From NCBI GenBank assembly GCA_030145275.1, contig JAQYVV010000022.1:1-48389 (forward strand): DNA of 48,389 bases. The letters run 5' to 3'. This document shows positions 18,249 through 26,987 of the stretch, in pieces. Numbering within the stretch: position 1 is the first letter of the stretch; every line of letters starts with the position of its first letter. Below the pieces are notes generated by a model. The model had not been told where the DNA came from, did not search any database, and was given only the letters and a program-made list of their open reading frames with translations. The position numbers and the translations under genes were made by a program. The DNA comes from Desulfurivibrionaceae bacterium (GTDB taxonomy: Bacteria; Desulfobacterota; Desulfobulbia; Desulfobulbales; VMSU01).

Positions 18249-18995
18249 TTAGTTTTTGATCCCCTTCCTCAACATCTCAAGTTCTCTCCATCTGACGTAT
18301 TTAAAAAGTTCTTTTTCCTCACCGCTTGTGGGAAACAGCTCAACGGCCAAAGTGAGTTGACTAGTCTGTCTATCATAAGTTTCGCGCACAATTTTTCCTT
18401 TGCGGACGGTTATGGGCTCATCCTGTCCGGATGTATCACCTGCATCGGCGACAATCTGGATAACAACGTCCTGAATTGAATCGTCACCGCTTTCCCCAAT
18501 GATGGGAGCAAGTTTAGCTGAATTAAGCAGCAGCCCCCCAGCACTAATATTGACAACATCTACATCGGCAAAAGCTTCTCTTTTCCTGGAAAAACTGGCC
18601 AGACTACCCATGGGGACATCAATTCTAAAATGCCTCCGTCTCTGCAGACGAAAAAGTTCTGTTGGAAATTCGGTTTTTAAGGTATCTTTGGAGCTATTGA
18701 TGACCTTTACGGTGAAATGGTTCCAGACATTCGTTTTATCCTTGAAAACAACCCTGATCGACTTTGAAGTTCCGGGCCAATCAACCGGCTTATCAATCAG
18801 AACACCTGTACTTTCAAGCCCAACAAGAACAGTACTACCAGACTGGTAGCCCTTATGAAGCAATGCGACAAAACCCCGCTTTTTCTTAAGCATGGCGAGA
18901 GTCTTTAATATTATTTCAGGAGAGTTGGTTATTTCGCTTCCACCCTCCCCAGATCTCCAAATGTTTGCTGTTCCCGGGCTTTTTTTATTTACCAT
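18249..18995 (-). CDS. PilZ-domain protein (YcgR-like arrangement)
   Basis: 248 aa. The C-terminal half shows the cyclic-di-GMP binding motif RRRHFRIDVP followed by VNISAGGLLLNS, together a good PilZ signature. The N-terminal 110 or so residues resemble the YcgR-N type beta domain, so it may slow the flagellar motor when c-di-GMP is high. It lies about 2.6 kb upstream of the flagellar cluster, in the block bounded by inverted repeats. There is no signal peptide or membrane helix. Confidence 0.85.
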   Translation of the reverse strand: MVNKKSPGTANIWRSGEGGSEITNSPEIILKTLAMLKKKRGFVALLHKGYQSGSTVLVGLESTGVLIDKPVDWPGTSKSIRVVFKDKTNVWNHFTVKVINSSKDTLKTEFPTELFRLQRRRHFRIDVPMGSLASFSRKREAFADVDVVNISAGGLLLNSAKLAPIIGESGDDSIQDVVIQIVADAGDTSGQDEPITVRKGKIVRETYDRQTSQLTLAVELFPTSGEEKELFKYVRWRELEMLRKGIKN

Positions 18996-19024
18996 TTTAT
19001 ATATGTAACCATTAGGAAAAACAC

Positions 19025-19261
19025 ATGAAAGAAAAGACCCTACTACCTGCTCATAAAATTGTTTTCGGTATGGACCGTGAGACAGACGAGCTAGCCATCA
19101 CATCTTTTATTAAACGTTTTTCAGATGACACCCTTTTAAACACCCTGGTACCCAGGCTTCAAGACCAAGAAATCGAAAAACTTCTTGACCTCCTATCGTC
19201 CACCATGGGAAAACATTTCAGCGAGAAAGAGTACCATAATCTTTTCTTATCTGACAGATGA
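19025..19261 (+). CDS. Small conserved-looking protein, function unknown
   Basis: 78 aa, mostly helical and charged (DRETDELAITSFIKRFSDD, QDQEIEKLLDLLSSTMG), with no membrane segment. It is divergent from the PilZ gene 29 bases away and is followed by ubiD 60 bases later. I do not recognise a family. A fair ribosome site (AGGAAAAACAC) and codon use like its neighbours support a real gene. Confidence 0.65.
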   Translation: MKEKTLLPAHKIVFGMDRETDELAITSFIKRFSDDTLLNTLVPRLQDQEIEKLLDLLSSTMGKHFSEKEYHNLFLSDR

Positions 19262-19321
19262 TTTTTACCCTATCTTGTCATAATTGCAAAACAATTTGTC
19301 ACCATTCCCGAGAGATATCCT

Positions 19322-21100
19322 GTGAAATCAGAAATAATAAAAGATCTGCGTCATTTTCTAAAAATTTTAAAATCAGCCTCAGAGCTCCATGTCATAGACA
19401 CCGAGGTTGATCCATACCTTGAAATTGCCGAAATCCACCGAAGGGTGATTGAAAGGCAGGGACCAGCCTTGTTGTTTACCAATGTTAAGGGCAGCAGCTT
19501 CCCCGTGGTCACTAACCTTTTCGGCACCGCCCGCCGCCTAGAACTGGCTTTTGGCAAGCGGCCGCAGAAGTTTGTTGCCGACATGGTACAATGCGCCGAA
19601 ACCATGATTCCACCAACATTAAGCAGCCTCTGGGAGATGCGGGGACTCATGAGCCAGGCCGTAAAGATCGGCCAAAAAAAAGTAGCAAACGCCCCCATTA
19701 AAGAACACCATTTAAGCCCTGCTAAATTAAGCAAACTGCCCATGCTAACCTCTTGGGAGTCAGACGGTGGCGCCTTTGTCACCCTCCCTTTAGTGTACAC
19801 GGAACACCCCAAGGGACAGGGCCACAACCTCGGCATGTATCGAATCCAGAGATACGATGATCAGAGCACCGGCATCCACTGGCAAATACATAAAGGTGGG
19901 GGATACCATTATTTTGAAGCAGAAAAATTGAATCAGCCCCTGCCGCTTACCCTGTTTATTGGCGGACCTCCTGCCTTAATGATGGCTGCAATTGCCCCAC
20001 TTCCCGAAAACATCCCAGAACTTATGCTGGCCTCCCTTCTCTTGGGCAACAAATTAGAGATAACTGACAGTCCAGGATCAGTGCATCCGCTGGTCGCAAA
20101 TGCAGAATTTGCCGTGCAAGGATTTGTACCGCCCCACCTAAGAAGGCCAGAGGGCCCCTTTGGCGACCACTATGGATACAACTCCTTGACCCATGACTAC
20201 CCCGTGTTCCAGGCAGAACACCTGTTTCACCGAAGTGGGGCAATTTACCCGGCAACAGTTGTAGGCCGCCCCAGACAGGAAGATTACTATATTGGAGACT
20301 TTCTCCAGGACCTGCTCTCCCCACTTTTTCCACTTGTGATGAAAGGGGTCAAACAATTAAAAACTTTTGGAGACACCGGATTTCACAGCCTTGCCGCAGC
20401 AAAGGTGGAAAACAGGTATCCGAGAGAAGCATTCGCAGCCGGCCTTCGTATTCTTGGGGAAGGTCAACTTTCACTGACCAAATTTCTTATTCTTACCGAC
20501 GGCAGCATAGACATTACCGATTTCCCGCAATTATGGACCCATGTGCTCGAAAGGGTCAACTGGCAAACCGACCTCTTTGTTTTTGCCAATGTTTCCCAGG
20601 ATACCCTTGACTACACAGGCCCTTCTGTAAACAAAGGATCAAAGGCCATGCTCCTGGGGTTGGGTAAAGAAAAAATTCGAGAACTGCCGAATACCTTTCA
20701 TGGTGATTTACCCAGTGGCTGCACAAGGGCTAAAGCCTATCTACCTGGAACACTTGTCGTGGAAGGCCGCTCCTTTAACGACGACAAGGAGCTGCCGCAG
20801 ATCCTGAAAAGATGGCCTGCCTTTTCTGACTGGCCGACCATCCTCCTGGTAGACAATGTCACTTCTGCCACCGAAAATCTAAAGGAGTTTCTCTGGACTT
20901 TTTTCACTCGCTTCGAGCCTGCCGCAGATATACACGGAGCAGACACGACCGTACAGCGTTTTCATGTGGGCCTTGCGCCTCCCATTATTTTTGACTGCCG
21001 CATGAAGCCATGGTATCCCCATATTCTTGAGGTGGACCCCGATACCAAAAAATTAGTAGACTCTAAAATCAACCGCATGATACCCGCCAAATGGCGCTAA
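19322..21100 (+). CDS. UbiD family prenyl-FMN-dependent decarboxylase
   Basis: 592 aa, longer than E. coli UbiD (about 497) and close to the long forms linked to menaquinone synthesis. Core motifs are visible: ARRLELAFG, HWQIHKGGGYHYFEAE, RPEGPFGDHYGYNS (the acidic cluster near the flavin), VVGRPRQEDYY and DTGFHSLAAAKVENRYPREA. The enzyme decarboxylates an aromatic or polycyclic acid using prenylated FMN made by UbiX. A menaquinone role is likely in an anaerobe, but other aromatic acids cannot be excluded. The start is GTG at 19322. No ubiX is adjacent. Confidence 0.88.
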   Translation: MKSEIIKDLRHFLKILKSASELHVIDTEVDPYLEIAEIHRRVIERQGPALLFTNVKGSSFPVVTNLFGTARRLELAFGKRPQKFVADMVQCAETMIPPTLSSLWEMRGLMSQAVKIGQKKVANAPIKEHHLSPAKLSKLPMLTSWESDGGAFVTLPLVYTEHPKGQGHNLGMYRIQRYDDQSTGIHWQIHKGGGYHYFEAEKLNQPLPLTLFIGGPPALMMAAIAPLPENIPELMLASLLLGNKLEITDSPGSVHPLVANAEFAVQGFVPPHLRRPEGPFGDHYGYNSLTHDYPVFQAEHLFHRSGAIYPATVVGRPRQEDYYIGDFLQDLLSPLFPLVMKGVKQLKTFGDTGFHSLAAAKVENRYPREAFAAGLRILGEGQLSLTKFLILTDGSIDITDFPQLWTHVLERVNWQTDLFVFANVSQDTLDYTGPSVNKGSKAMLLGLGKEKIRELPNTFHGDLPSGCTRAKAYLPGTLVVEGRSFNDDKELPQILKRWPAFSDWPTILLVDNVTSATENLKEFLWTFFTRFEPAADIHGADTTVQRFHVGLAPPIIFDCRMKPWYPHILEVDPDTKKLVDSKINRMIPAKWR

Positions 21101-21301
21101 TCTTTTGGTTCTAGACAAACCTGCCGACAGAGGAGCGAAAACGCACAAGTTATATCTCCACCATTAATTAGCCAGGAGCTTAGAAAGCAAAAGTTATGTG
21201 TATATTGCCCTTCTCCGCACAAGGCCCCCTTCTATCTCTTTTTCTTTAAGAGAGAAATCCCCCCTTTTCTTCATTAAACGCTTTTTTCGTTAGCGATCTC
21301 T

Positions 21302-21442
21302 TAAGTACACCCAAGGTTGCATAAACCCGAGTCTGTAAGCGTTTCAGGGGCACCCCGATGTGCGTGATCGAGCCACGCGATTATACCCCTTGTATATCAC
21401 GGGGTTCGATCAGGTGCAGCGGGGTGTTCATGGAGCGCTTAC
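21302..21442 (+). repeat. 141-bp inverted repeat, right copy
   Basis: Partner of 17206-17346 in opposite orientation. It starts TAAGTACACCCAAGGTTGC and ends CATGGAGCGCTTAC; inner palindromic arms are intact. It lies in the 530-base gap between ubiD and flgF; I see nothing recognisable in 21101-21301, and a sigma-54 promoter follows at 21581. Confidence 0.85.
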
Positions 21443-21580
21443 CTTTTTTCTTGCTCAACTGAGCCCCAGGAGGCAAAGCGGAAAAAAATTCCCCCCACCC
21501 CTTTTTGGCTAATCCTGGCGCCACCCTCCTCTTTTCCACACTCACCCTTATTTTGCAGCATCTTGAATCATTCTATGCAT

Positions 21581-21596
21581 TGGCACGCTGATTGCA
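21581..21596 (+). promoter_or_regulatory. Sigma-54 promoter upstream of flgF
   Basis: TGGCACGCTGATTGCA is a near-perfect -24/-12 element (TGGCAC, five bases, TTGCA). It is 34 bases before the flgF GTG and so should drive the flgFGAH group. Sigma-54 control of rod and hook genes is usual in delta-proteobacteria. Confidence 0.9.
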
Positions 21597-21630
21597 GTAA
21601 CCTTGTTCAAACAAGAAAAGGAGCACTGCC

Positions 21631-22362
21631 GTGTATATACAGAATCGTTTAGGACTCATCGAAGGAACAGAAACCATGCTAGCCCAGGAACGCCGCATGA
21701 ATCAGATCTCAAACAACCTGGCAAATGTGGACACAAGCGGCTACAAGAAGGAAGACATAACCTTCTGGGAAATGCTGTATAAAACAAACGACGATCAACA
21801 GAGAGTTGGCAAGGCATTAAAGGTTGTTACCGATCAGAGCCAGGGGAATGCCGAAACAACAGGAAACCCCCTTGATTTTGCCATCAACGGCAACGGTTTT
21901 TTTAAGATCCAGACACCAACAGGTACCGGCTATACCAGAAATGGTAATTTTACCATCAACAGCGAAGGCCAGCTCAGCACAATGGCTGGTAATCTTGTGA
22001 TGGGTGCAGGAGGAGCCATAACCCTTAGCAGTGATCAGATACAGGTTGGTCGCGATGGCCTTATCATGGCAAATGGCGAGGCAATTAACCAACTTTCCCT
22101 GGTCACTTTTTCAGATCCAAGTGCCCTGCAGAAAAAAGGAGAAAACCTGTTCTCCTTAGAAGACGATGCGGTACAAGAGGAAGCAGTTGAAAACCCCTCA
22201 ATTCAACAAGGCTTCCTGGAAGGCTCAAATGTCAATATTGTCAGCGAGATGACCGCCATGATTGACCTGCAAAGGGCCTACCAAAGCCAACAAAAAATAA
22301 TCCAGACCATTGATGAAATCGACGCTCAAGCCATCAGCAAGGTTGGAAAATTGACGGGCTGA
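21631..22362 (+). CDS. flgF: Flagellar rod/hook-basal body protein FlgF
   Basis: 243 aa. The N-terminal rod motif MNQISNNLANVDTSGYKKED and the C-terminal helix ending MIDLQRAYQSQQKIIQTID are the conserved pair of axial proteins; the middle has FAINGNGFFKIQTPTG. FlgF forms the proximal rod with FlgB and FlgC. Start GTG at 21631 has AAAGGAG eight bases upstream. It is the first gene after the sigma-54 promoter. Confidence 0.92.
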   Translation: MYIQNRLGLIEGTETMLAQERRMNQISNNLANVDTSGYKKEDITFWEMLYKTNDDQQRVGKALKVVTDQSQGNAETTGNPLDFAINGNGFFKIQTPTGTGYTRNGNFTINSEGQLSTMAGNLVMGAGGAITLSSDQIQVGRDGLIMANGEAINQLSLVTFSDPSALQKKGENLFSLEDDAVQEEAVENPSIQQGFLEGSNVNIVSEMTAMIDLQRAYQSQQKIIQTIDEIDAQAISKVGKLTG

Positions 22363-22444
22363 TCGGATTAATGACAAAAATCATGATAATAACCGAACTT
22401 TTATATTCATACGGAAGCTGTAAAAATAAAATAGGGAGAAAAAA

Positions 22445-23227
22445 ATGATTCGCGCACTCTATTCGGCCCGCACCGGCCTCAACGGCCAGCAAACCCAGCT
22501 GGACGTAATTTCAAATAACCTGGCCAACGTTAACACCGGCGGTTTCAAAAAAAGCAGGACACAATTTGAAGATCTCTTTTACCAAACATCCAGGGCCGCA
22601 GGAGCAGAAACAGCTGGAGGCGGCCAGGTTCCCACTGGGGTGCAAGTCGGACTAGGAACCAGGGTTACCTCTATCCAGAAGATATTCACCCAAGGAGATT
22701 ATACAGAAACAGGAAGCGACCTTGACATGGCCATCGAAGGAGACGGCTTCTTTAGAATTCTGCGGGACGGAAACGATTTTTACACGAGAGCCGGTAGCTT
22801 TAAAAGGGACTCAGAGGGATATATTGTCACCTCAAACGGTGATCGTCTCCAGCCGGAATTTGCTATCCCGGAAGGGACCACATATCTTAATATTGATTCC
22901 GGAGGTTTGATAGTGGCACAGGACTCAGGCAATAACACCCTTGCCTCCAGCCAGCTTACCATAAGCTCCTTTATCAATCCGGCAGGCCTGAATAGTATAG
23001 GAGGCAACCTCTATGCGGAGACCGAAGCATCAGGTGCTCCCACTGAGTCAAATCCAGGTACCAACGGCGTCGGATCGCTGGCGCACCGATTCCTGGAAAC
23101 CTCAAACGTGGATGTCTCAGAGGAGATGGTCAATCTCATAATCACCCAGAGAGCGTTCGAAGTGAACTCTAAAGCCATTACCACGGCTGACCAGTTGCTG
23201 GAAATTGCCAATACATTAAAGCGATAA
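22445..23227 (+). CDS. flgG: Flagellar distal rod protein FlgG
   Basis: 260 aa, the usual length. Typical FlgG features: MIRALYSARTGLNGQQTQLD at the start, SNNLANVNTGGFKKSR, DMAIEGDGFFRI, the ETSNVDVSEEMVNLIITQRA motif and a C-terminal KAITTADQLLEIANTLKR. It builds the distal rod. GGGAGAAAAAA precedes the ATG. It lies 82 bases after flgF. Confidence 0.97.
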   Translation: MIRALYSARTGLNGQQTQLDVISNNLANVNTGGFKKSRTQFEDLFYQTSRAAGAETAGGGQVPTGVQVGLGTRVTSIQKIFTQGDYTETGSDLDMAIEGDGFFRILRDGNDFYTRAGSFKRDSEGYIVTSNGDRLQPEFAIPEGTTYLNIDSGGLIVAQDSGNNTLASSQLTISSFINPAGLNSIGGNLYAETEASGAPTESNPGTNGVGSLAHRFLETSNVDVSEEMVNLIITQRAFEVNSKAITTADQLLEIANTLKR

Positions 23228-23240
23228 CCCATTTATTTTT

Positions 23241-23981
23241 ATGATTACGACTCGATCTATCCATAGCCTGCTTATTTACTTTGCCCTTTGCACCTGTGTC
23301 GGCCTCTTGTTTTCGTGCCAAGCCCATGCAGGAGATAAGAGATTAATTGATGCCCAACATCTATCCCGGCTTTTTGAAAAATTTATTGCCGCCGACAGTC
23401 CCTTTCCTGGCGAAGACCTCAAGGTCAGTAATTTCACCAGCCGCCCGGACACACTGGAACTGCCTCCCGGTGAAATTGAATATCTTTTTGATATGGGAGC
23501 AATGACAGGACGCCTGGGGTTAAGGACTTTTTATTTAGATGTTCTGGTCAACGGATTGCAGGTAGAAAGAGTTAAAATGTCCGGTACTGTTCAGCTATAC
23601 GGCAATGTTTTGAGCGCAGCCCGCACGCTCAAGAGAGGCTCTATTCTGACGCGGCAAGACCTTAAGCAGAGCCGAAGAAATATCAGCATGCTTGGCGCCA
23701 ATTTAGCCCAGGCCCCCATCTTGGTCATTGGCAAACAACTTAAAACCACCCTACAGCCAGGAAGCATTTTATTCACTTCTCTTCTAAAAACTCCGCAGAT
23801 CGTAAAACGTGGTGACATTGTGACTATCCTGGCCGATTCTGGACAGATTCATATTTCAGTCCCCGGAAAAGCACGATCGGCCGGAGCCCTTGGTGATACA
23901 ATCAAGGTAAAAAACATGCTGAGCAGAAGAGAAATTTACGCCAAAATAATCAATCAAGATGAAGTTCAAGTTGAATTTTAA
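23241..23981 (+). CDS. flgA: Flagellar P-ring assembly chaperone FlgA
   Basis: 246 aa with a signal peptide (cleavage likely after AHA at residue 30). The C-terminal half shows the SAF-type region RTLKRGSILTRQDLKQSRR and PGSILFTSLLKTPQIVKRGD, then TILADSGQIHISVPGKA and GDTIKVKNMLSRREI. FlgA acts in the periplasm to assist FlgI polymerisation. It begins 13 bases after flgG. Confidence 0.93.
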   Translation: MITTRSIHSLLIYFALCTCVGLLFSCQAHAGDKRLIDAQHLSRLFEKFIAADSPFPGEDLKVSNFTSRPDTLELPPGEIEYLFDMGAMTGRLGLRTFYLDVLVNGLQVERVKMSGTVQLYGNVLSAARTLKRGSILTRQDLKQSRRNISMLGANLAQAPILVIGKQLKTTLQPGSILFTSLLKTPQIVKRGDIVTILADSGQIHISVPGKARSAGALGDTIKVKNMLSRREIYAKIINQDEVQVEF

Positions 23982-23993
23982 AGAGGTCCTATC

Positions 23994-24704
23994 ATGAAAA
24001 CCAGACAAACATTTTTTTCAACGCTCATAATTTTATTGTGTGCAGGGTGCGTTACTACCGCCCCCCAACAAGGTTCCCAGTCCGGCCAGGCACTTCCTGA
24101 AAGATTCACTCTACCATCAGCCACCCAAGCCATGCCGGAAAAAACCACCGGCTCGATCTACAGTGTAAAGACAAAAAACATATACCAAGACAGCAGGGCC
24201 AGAAATATTGGCGACATTGTCATGGTAAAAATTGTTGAAACATCCAGCGGCACCAAAAAGGCTGAGACAACCACAAGCAGAAACTCTTCTCTTACCGGCG
24301 GCATATCCTCTCTTTTTGGCTACGAGAAATTATTTGCGGGAAAAGACGGGGCCCACACCCCCTCTTCCACCAGCATGAGTGCTAGTCTGGCCAAAGGCTT
24401 TACCGGCACGGGTGAGACCAAAAGAGACAGTACCGTAACGGCAACACTTTCTGCACGTGTTGTTGATAAAAGTATGGACGGTAATCTGGTTATCCGGGGA
24501 TATCGGGAAATAAAAATCAATAACGAAAACCAACACATTATCCTCTCAGGAATTGTCCGCCCCGAAGACATCTCAAAAGACAACTCCGTGCTCTCTTCCC
24601 ACATTGCTGATGCCAGGATAGAATACGGCGGCACAGGAGTTATCAGTAACAAGCAGCACCCAGGCTGGTTTGCAAACCTGGTGGATGTGGCTTGGCCGTT
24701 TTAA
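23994..24704 (+). CDS. flgH: Flagellar L-ring lipoprotein FlgH
   Basis: 236 aa. The lipoprotein signal ends LLCAGC with Cys19 as the acylation site. The family core includes RARNIGDIVMVKIVETSSG, DSTVTATLSARVVDKSMDGN, NENQHIILSGIVRPEDIS and the terminal GWFANLVDVAWPF. FlgH forms the outer-membrane bushing of the flagellum. A terminator follows at 24726. Confidence 0.95.
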   Translation: MKTRQTFFSTLIILLCAGCVTTAPQQGSQSGQALPERFTLPSATQAMPEKTTGSIYSVKTKNIYQDSRARNIGDIVMVKIVETSSGTKKAETTTSRNSSLTGGISSLFGYEKLFAGKDGAHTPSSTSMSASLAKGFTGTGETKRDSTVTATLSARVVDKSMDGNLVIRGYREIKINNENQHIILSGIVRPEDISKDNSVLSSHIADARIEYGGTGVISNKQHPGWFANLVDVAWPF

Positions 24705-24725
24705 TACCGGCAAATTAGACTGGAA

Positions 24726-24764
24726 GAGATTACCCGGCAAAAATTGCCCCAATCTCGTTTTTTT
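24726..24764 (+). terminator. Rho-independent terminator after flgH
   Basis: GAGATT and AATCTC pair, with an inner GGCAA/TTGCC step, followed by G and seven T residues. It separates the flgFGAH transcript from the flgI transcript, in agreement with a new sigma-54 promoter at 24821. Confidence 0.85.
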
Positions 24765-24820
24765 AGCCAAACAGGTCGCGGCAAGTAGACAATCAACGGA
24801 TACTACTCACTATTATTTCA

Positions 24821-24836
24821 TGGCATAAGAGTTGCA
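24821..24836 (+). promoter_or_regulatory. Sigma-54 promoter upstream of flgI
   Basis: TGGCATAAGAGTTGCA matches the -24/-12 consensus with the correct five-base spacing. It is 195 bases before the flgI start, so the transcript has a long leader that contains the whole of repeat copy B. Confidence 0.85.
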
Positions 24837-24896
24837 ATCTAAAATAATCACCCAAACAGGACCTTACCCAGATGAACCGAAGATAAGCGTAGACTT

Positions 24897-25027
24897 CGAA
24901 ATAAGGATAAGTACCTTAACAGTAGATTCAACCTACTAAAACTAAACTACTTTCTTCATTTCTTGCCACTCAGTTCAGTACCCCCTTGAGGGGTATAAAA
25001 AACACGAAAATAATTTCTAAGGTACTA
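24897..25027 (+). repeat. Dispersed 5'-leader repeat, copy B (upstream of flgI)
   Basis: Left arm AAGTACCTTA (24909-24918), right arm TAAGGTACTA (25018-25027), complementary at nine of ten positions. The AAGGT of the right arm lies eight bases before the flgI ATG and is the gene's Shine-Dalgarno sequence. The middle carries the hairpin module CAGTACCCCCTTGAGGGG (24971-24993 region), in the orientation opposite to that of copy A. Confidence 0.85.
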
Positions 25028-25031
25028 AATT

Positions 25032-26162
25032 ATGAATACATTTTACCTGACATTAATCAGCTGCTTCACCGCCCTCTGCCTGGGACTTCCAAGCCAAGCC
25101 GATGCCGTGCGCCTCAAAGACCTCGCTAGCATAGAAGGGGTGCGAAACAACCAGCTCATAGGCTATGGCCTAGTCGTTGGTCTAAATGGCACGGGAGACG
25201 GTAACAAGGCAGCTTTTACCACCCAGGGTCTGGTCAACATGTTAAAAAACATGGGGATACCCGTCAATGAGAGTGATGTAAGTGTCAGCAACGTGGCCGG
25301 AGTAATGATCACAGCAAATCTGCCCCCCTTCGCAAAGGCCGGACAAACAATCGACGTGACCCTCTCTTCCCTGGGAGACGCATCCTCTCTTCAGGGAGGA
25401 ACTCTTATTGCGACCCCGTTAAAAGGTCTGGACGAGAAAATATACGCCTTGGCCCAGGGCCCTGTCAGCATAGGAGGCTTTGCAGTCCGGGGAGGCCAAA
25501 CTGACGGTGCCCAAAGCAACCATCTGACCGTAGCCCGCATACCAGGAGGAGCCTCGGTGGAAAAAGAAGTCTCGGTTTCTTTCGCAGAGAAAGAATCAAT
25601 TAACCTAAGCCTCAAATCTCCGGACTTCACCACGGTGTCACGAATGCAAAATGTTATTGACGCCTACCTGGGTGGAAGCTATGCCACGGCCTTAGACGGA
25701 AGTACCGTCACCATAAAAATACCGAATACTTTCAAGAACAGGGAGATAGGTTTTCTGGCTGCTATTGAAAACTTAGAAATTACTCCCGACTCAATAGCAA
25801 AGGTCGTACTTGACGAAAGGACTGGTACCATTGTCATGGGCGAAAATGTCCGGGTCAGTGACCTGGCCCTTGCCCATGGCAATTTAAGCGTCCAGGTCTC
25901 AGCCAAGCAGGAAGAAATGATTTCTGGAGACATGGTAGGACAAATCATAACAGATGACATGGTTAGAAAAATGACCGACGGAATAACCTCTCAAGGAGGA
26001 GACAGCAAAGATGGACGACTCATAAATCTATCCTCGGGAGTAACACTTGGAGAACTAGTCAGAGCCCTCAATTCAGTTGGCGTCTCTCCAAAAGATCTCA
26101 TTGCAATTTTCCAGACCATTAAAGCATCTGGTGCCCTTCAAGCCGACCTGGAGATTATCTAA
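25032..26162 (+). CDS. flgI: Flagellar P-ring protein FlgI
   Basis: 376 aa, usual length, with a signal peptide (cleavage near QADA, residues 23-26). The family block VRLKDLASIEGVRNNQLIGY and GLVVGLNGTGDG follows, with QTIDVTLSSLGDASSLQGG and the C-terminal LVRALNSVGVSPKDLIAIFQ. FlgI forms the peptidoglycan-layer bushing. The only ribosome-binding sequence lies within the right arm of repeat copy B. Confidence 0.97.
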   Translation: MNTFYLTLISCFTALCLGLPSQADAVRLKDLASIEGVRNNQLIGYGLVVGLNGTGDGNKAAFTTQGLVNMLKNMGIPVNESDVSVSNVAGVMITANLPPFAKAGQTIDVTLSSLGDASSLQGGTLIATPLKGLDEKIYALAQGPVSIGGFAVRGGQTDGAQSNHLTVARIPGGASVEKEVSVSFAEKESINLSLKSPDFTTVSRMQNVIDAYLGGSYATALDGSTVTIKIPNTFKNREIGFLAAIENLEITPDSIAKVVLDERTGTIVMGENVRVSDLALAHGNLSVQVSAKQEEMISGDMVGQIITDDMVRKMTDGITSQGGDSKDGRLINLSSGVTLGELVRALNSVGVSPKDLIAIFQTIKASGALQADLEII

Positions 26163-26163
26163 T

Positions 26164-26466
26164 ATGGAAATTACTGCCAACCAGACAATAAGCCTCAAGA
26201 ATAGTACACCGACTGCCGATACAGCTAAGGAGAACAGACTGCAAAAATCCTGTAAAGATTTTGAAGCCATTATCCTCAAGCAGATGCTGACAACCATGAG
26301 AAAGAGTGTGCCTAAAAGCGGCCTTTTCAACAATAATTTCGCCGATGACATTTATCAATCCATGTCGGACGAAGAACTCGCCAAAAGCCTGGCCCAAGAA
26401 GAAGGAATGGGACTGGGAGATGCTCTTTACAGACAGTTATCCGGCCAGGTTAAAAAATCCATATAA
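26164..26466 (+). CDS. flgJ: FlgJ-type rod-binding protein without muramidase domain
   Basis: 100 aa. Core motif DFEAIILKQMLTTMRKSVPK and AQEEGMGLGDALYRQLS are those of the FlgJ N-terminal domain, which binds rod subunits as a cap or scaffold. The peptidoglycan-hydrolase half of enterobacterial FlgJ is absent, as in many delta-proteobacteria, so a separate hydrolase must open the wall. I start at ATG 26164, one base after the flgI stop; the frame extends to 26077 within flgI. Confidence 0.92.
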   Translation: MEITANQTISLKNSTPTADTAKENRLQKSCKDFEAIILKQMLTTMRKSVPKSGLFNNNFADDIYQSMSDEELAKSLAQEEGMGLGDALYRQLSGQVKKSI

Positions 26467-26482
26467 AGGCTAAGGCAAGAAA

Positions 26483-26986
26483 ATGACAAAAGCTACCAAC
26501 ATAATCGATATCCAGGAACTTTTTCAGGATCTGCAGATCAGCCAAAATCTGGCAGAAGAACTTCTCGCTCTTCTTACTGAAGAAAATGCAGCCCTACAGA
26601 AGATGGAGATACGATCCTTGACCAGAACCACCAAACAGAAAGAGACCCTACTGGTAAAAATCCACTACCTGGACAATCGAATAGCCACGACCGTCCAGCA
26701 ACATGTCCCAGATAAAAAAGGAAAAAAACTAGCCGACCTGATGTCCTCACTACCACAAGATCAGGCTACTGTCCTTTTGCAGTACAACAAAAATCTGACC
26801 AAACTCCGGACGGACATTCAAACAAAAAACCTTATAAACAAAAATTTCACCAGCGACACAATGCACTTTATCAATGATGCCATTGCCGTTATCACCGTCC
26901 AGCCTAAAAAAAACCAACTGTACGGCAACAAGGGAATGGCTCAATACTCTAACAAAACTCCGAGCATGATCAGCAGAGAGGTCTAA
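26483..26986 (+). CDS. flgN: FlgN family flagellar export chaperone
   Basis: 167 aa, helical, with the FlgN-like run LLALLTEENAALQKMEIRSL and KQKETLLVKIHYLDNRI. FlgN holds FlgK and FlgL before export, which suits its place directly before flgK. I see no flgM (anti-sigma-28) gene in the gap where some related genomes carry it. The sequence is divergent, so the call rests on pattern and position. Confidence 0.82.
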   Translation: MTKATNIIDIQELFQDLQISQNLAEELLALLTEENAALQKMEIRSLTRTTKQKETLLVKIHYLDNRIATTVQQHVPDKKGKKLADLMSSLPQDQATVLLQYNKNLTKLRTDIQTKNLINKNFTSDTMHFINDAIAVITVQPKKNQLYGNKGMAQYSNKTPSMISREV

Positions 26987-26987
26987 T

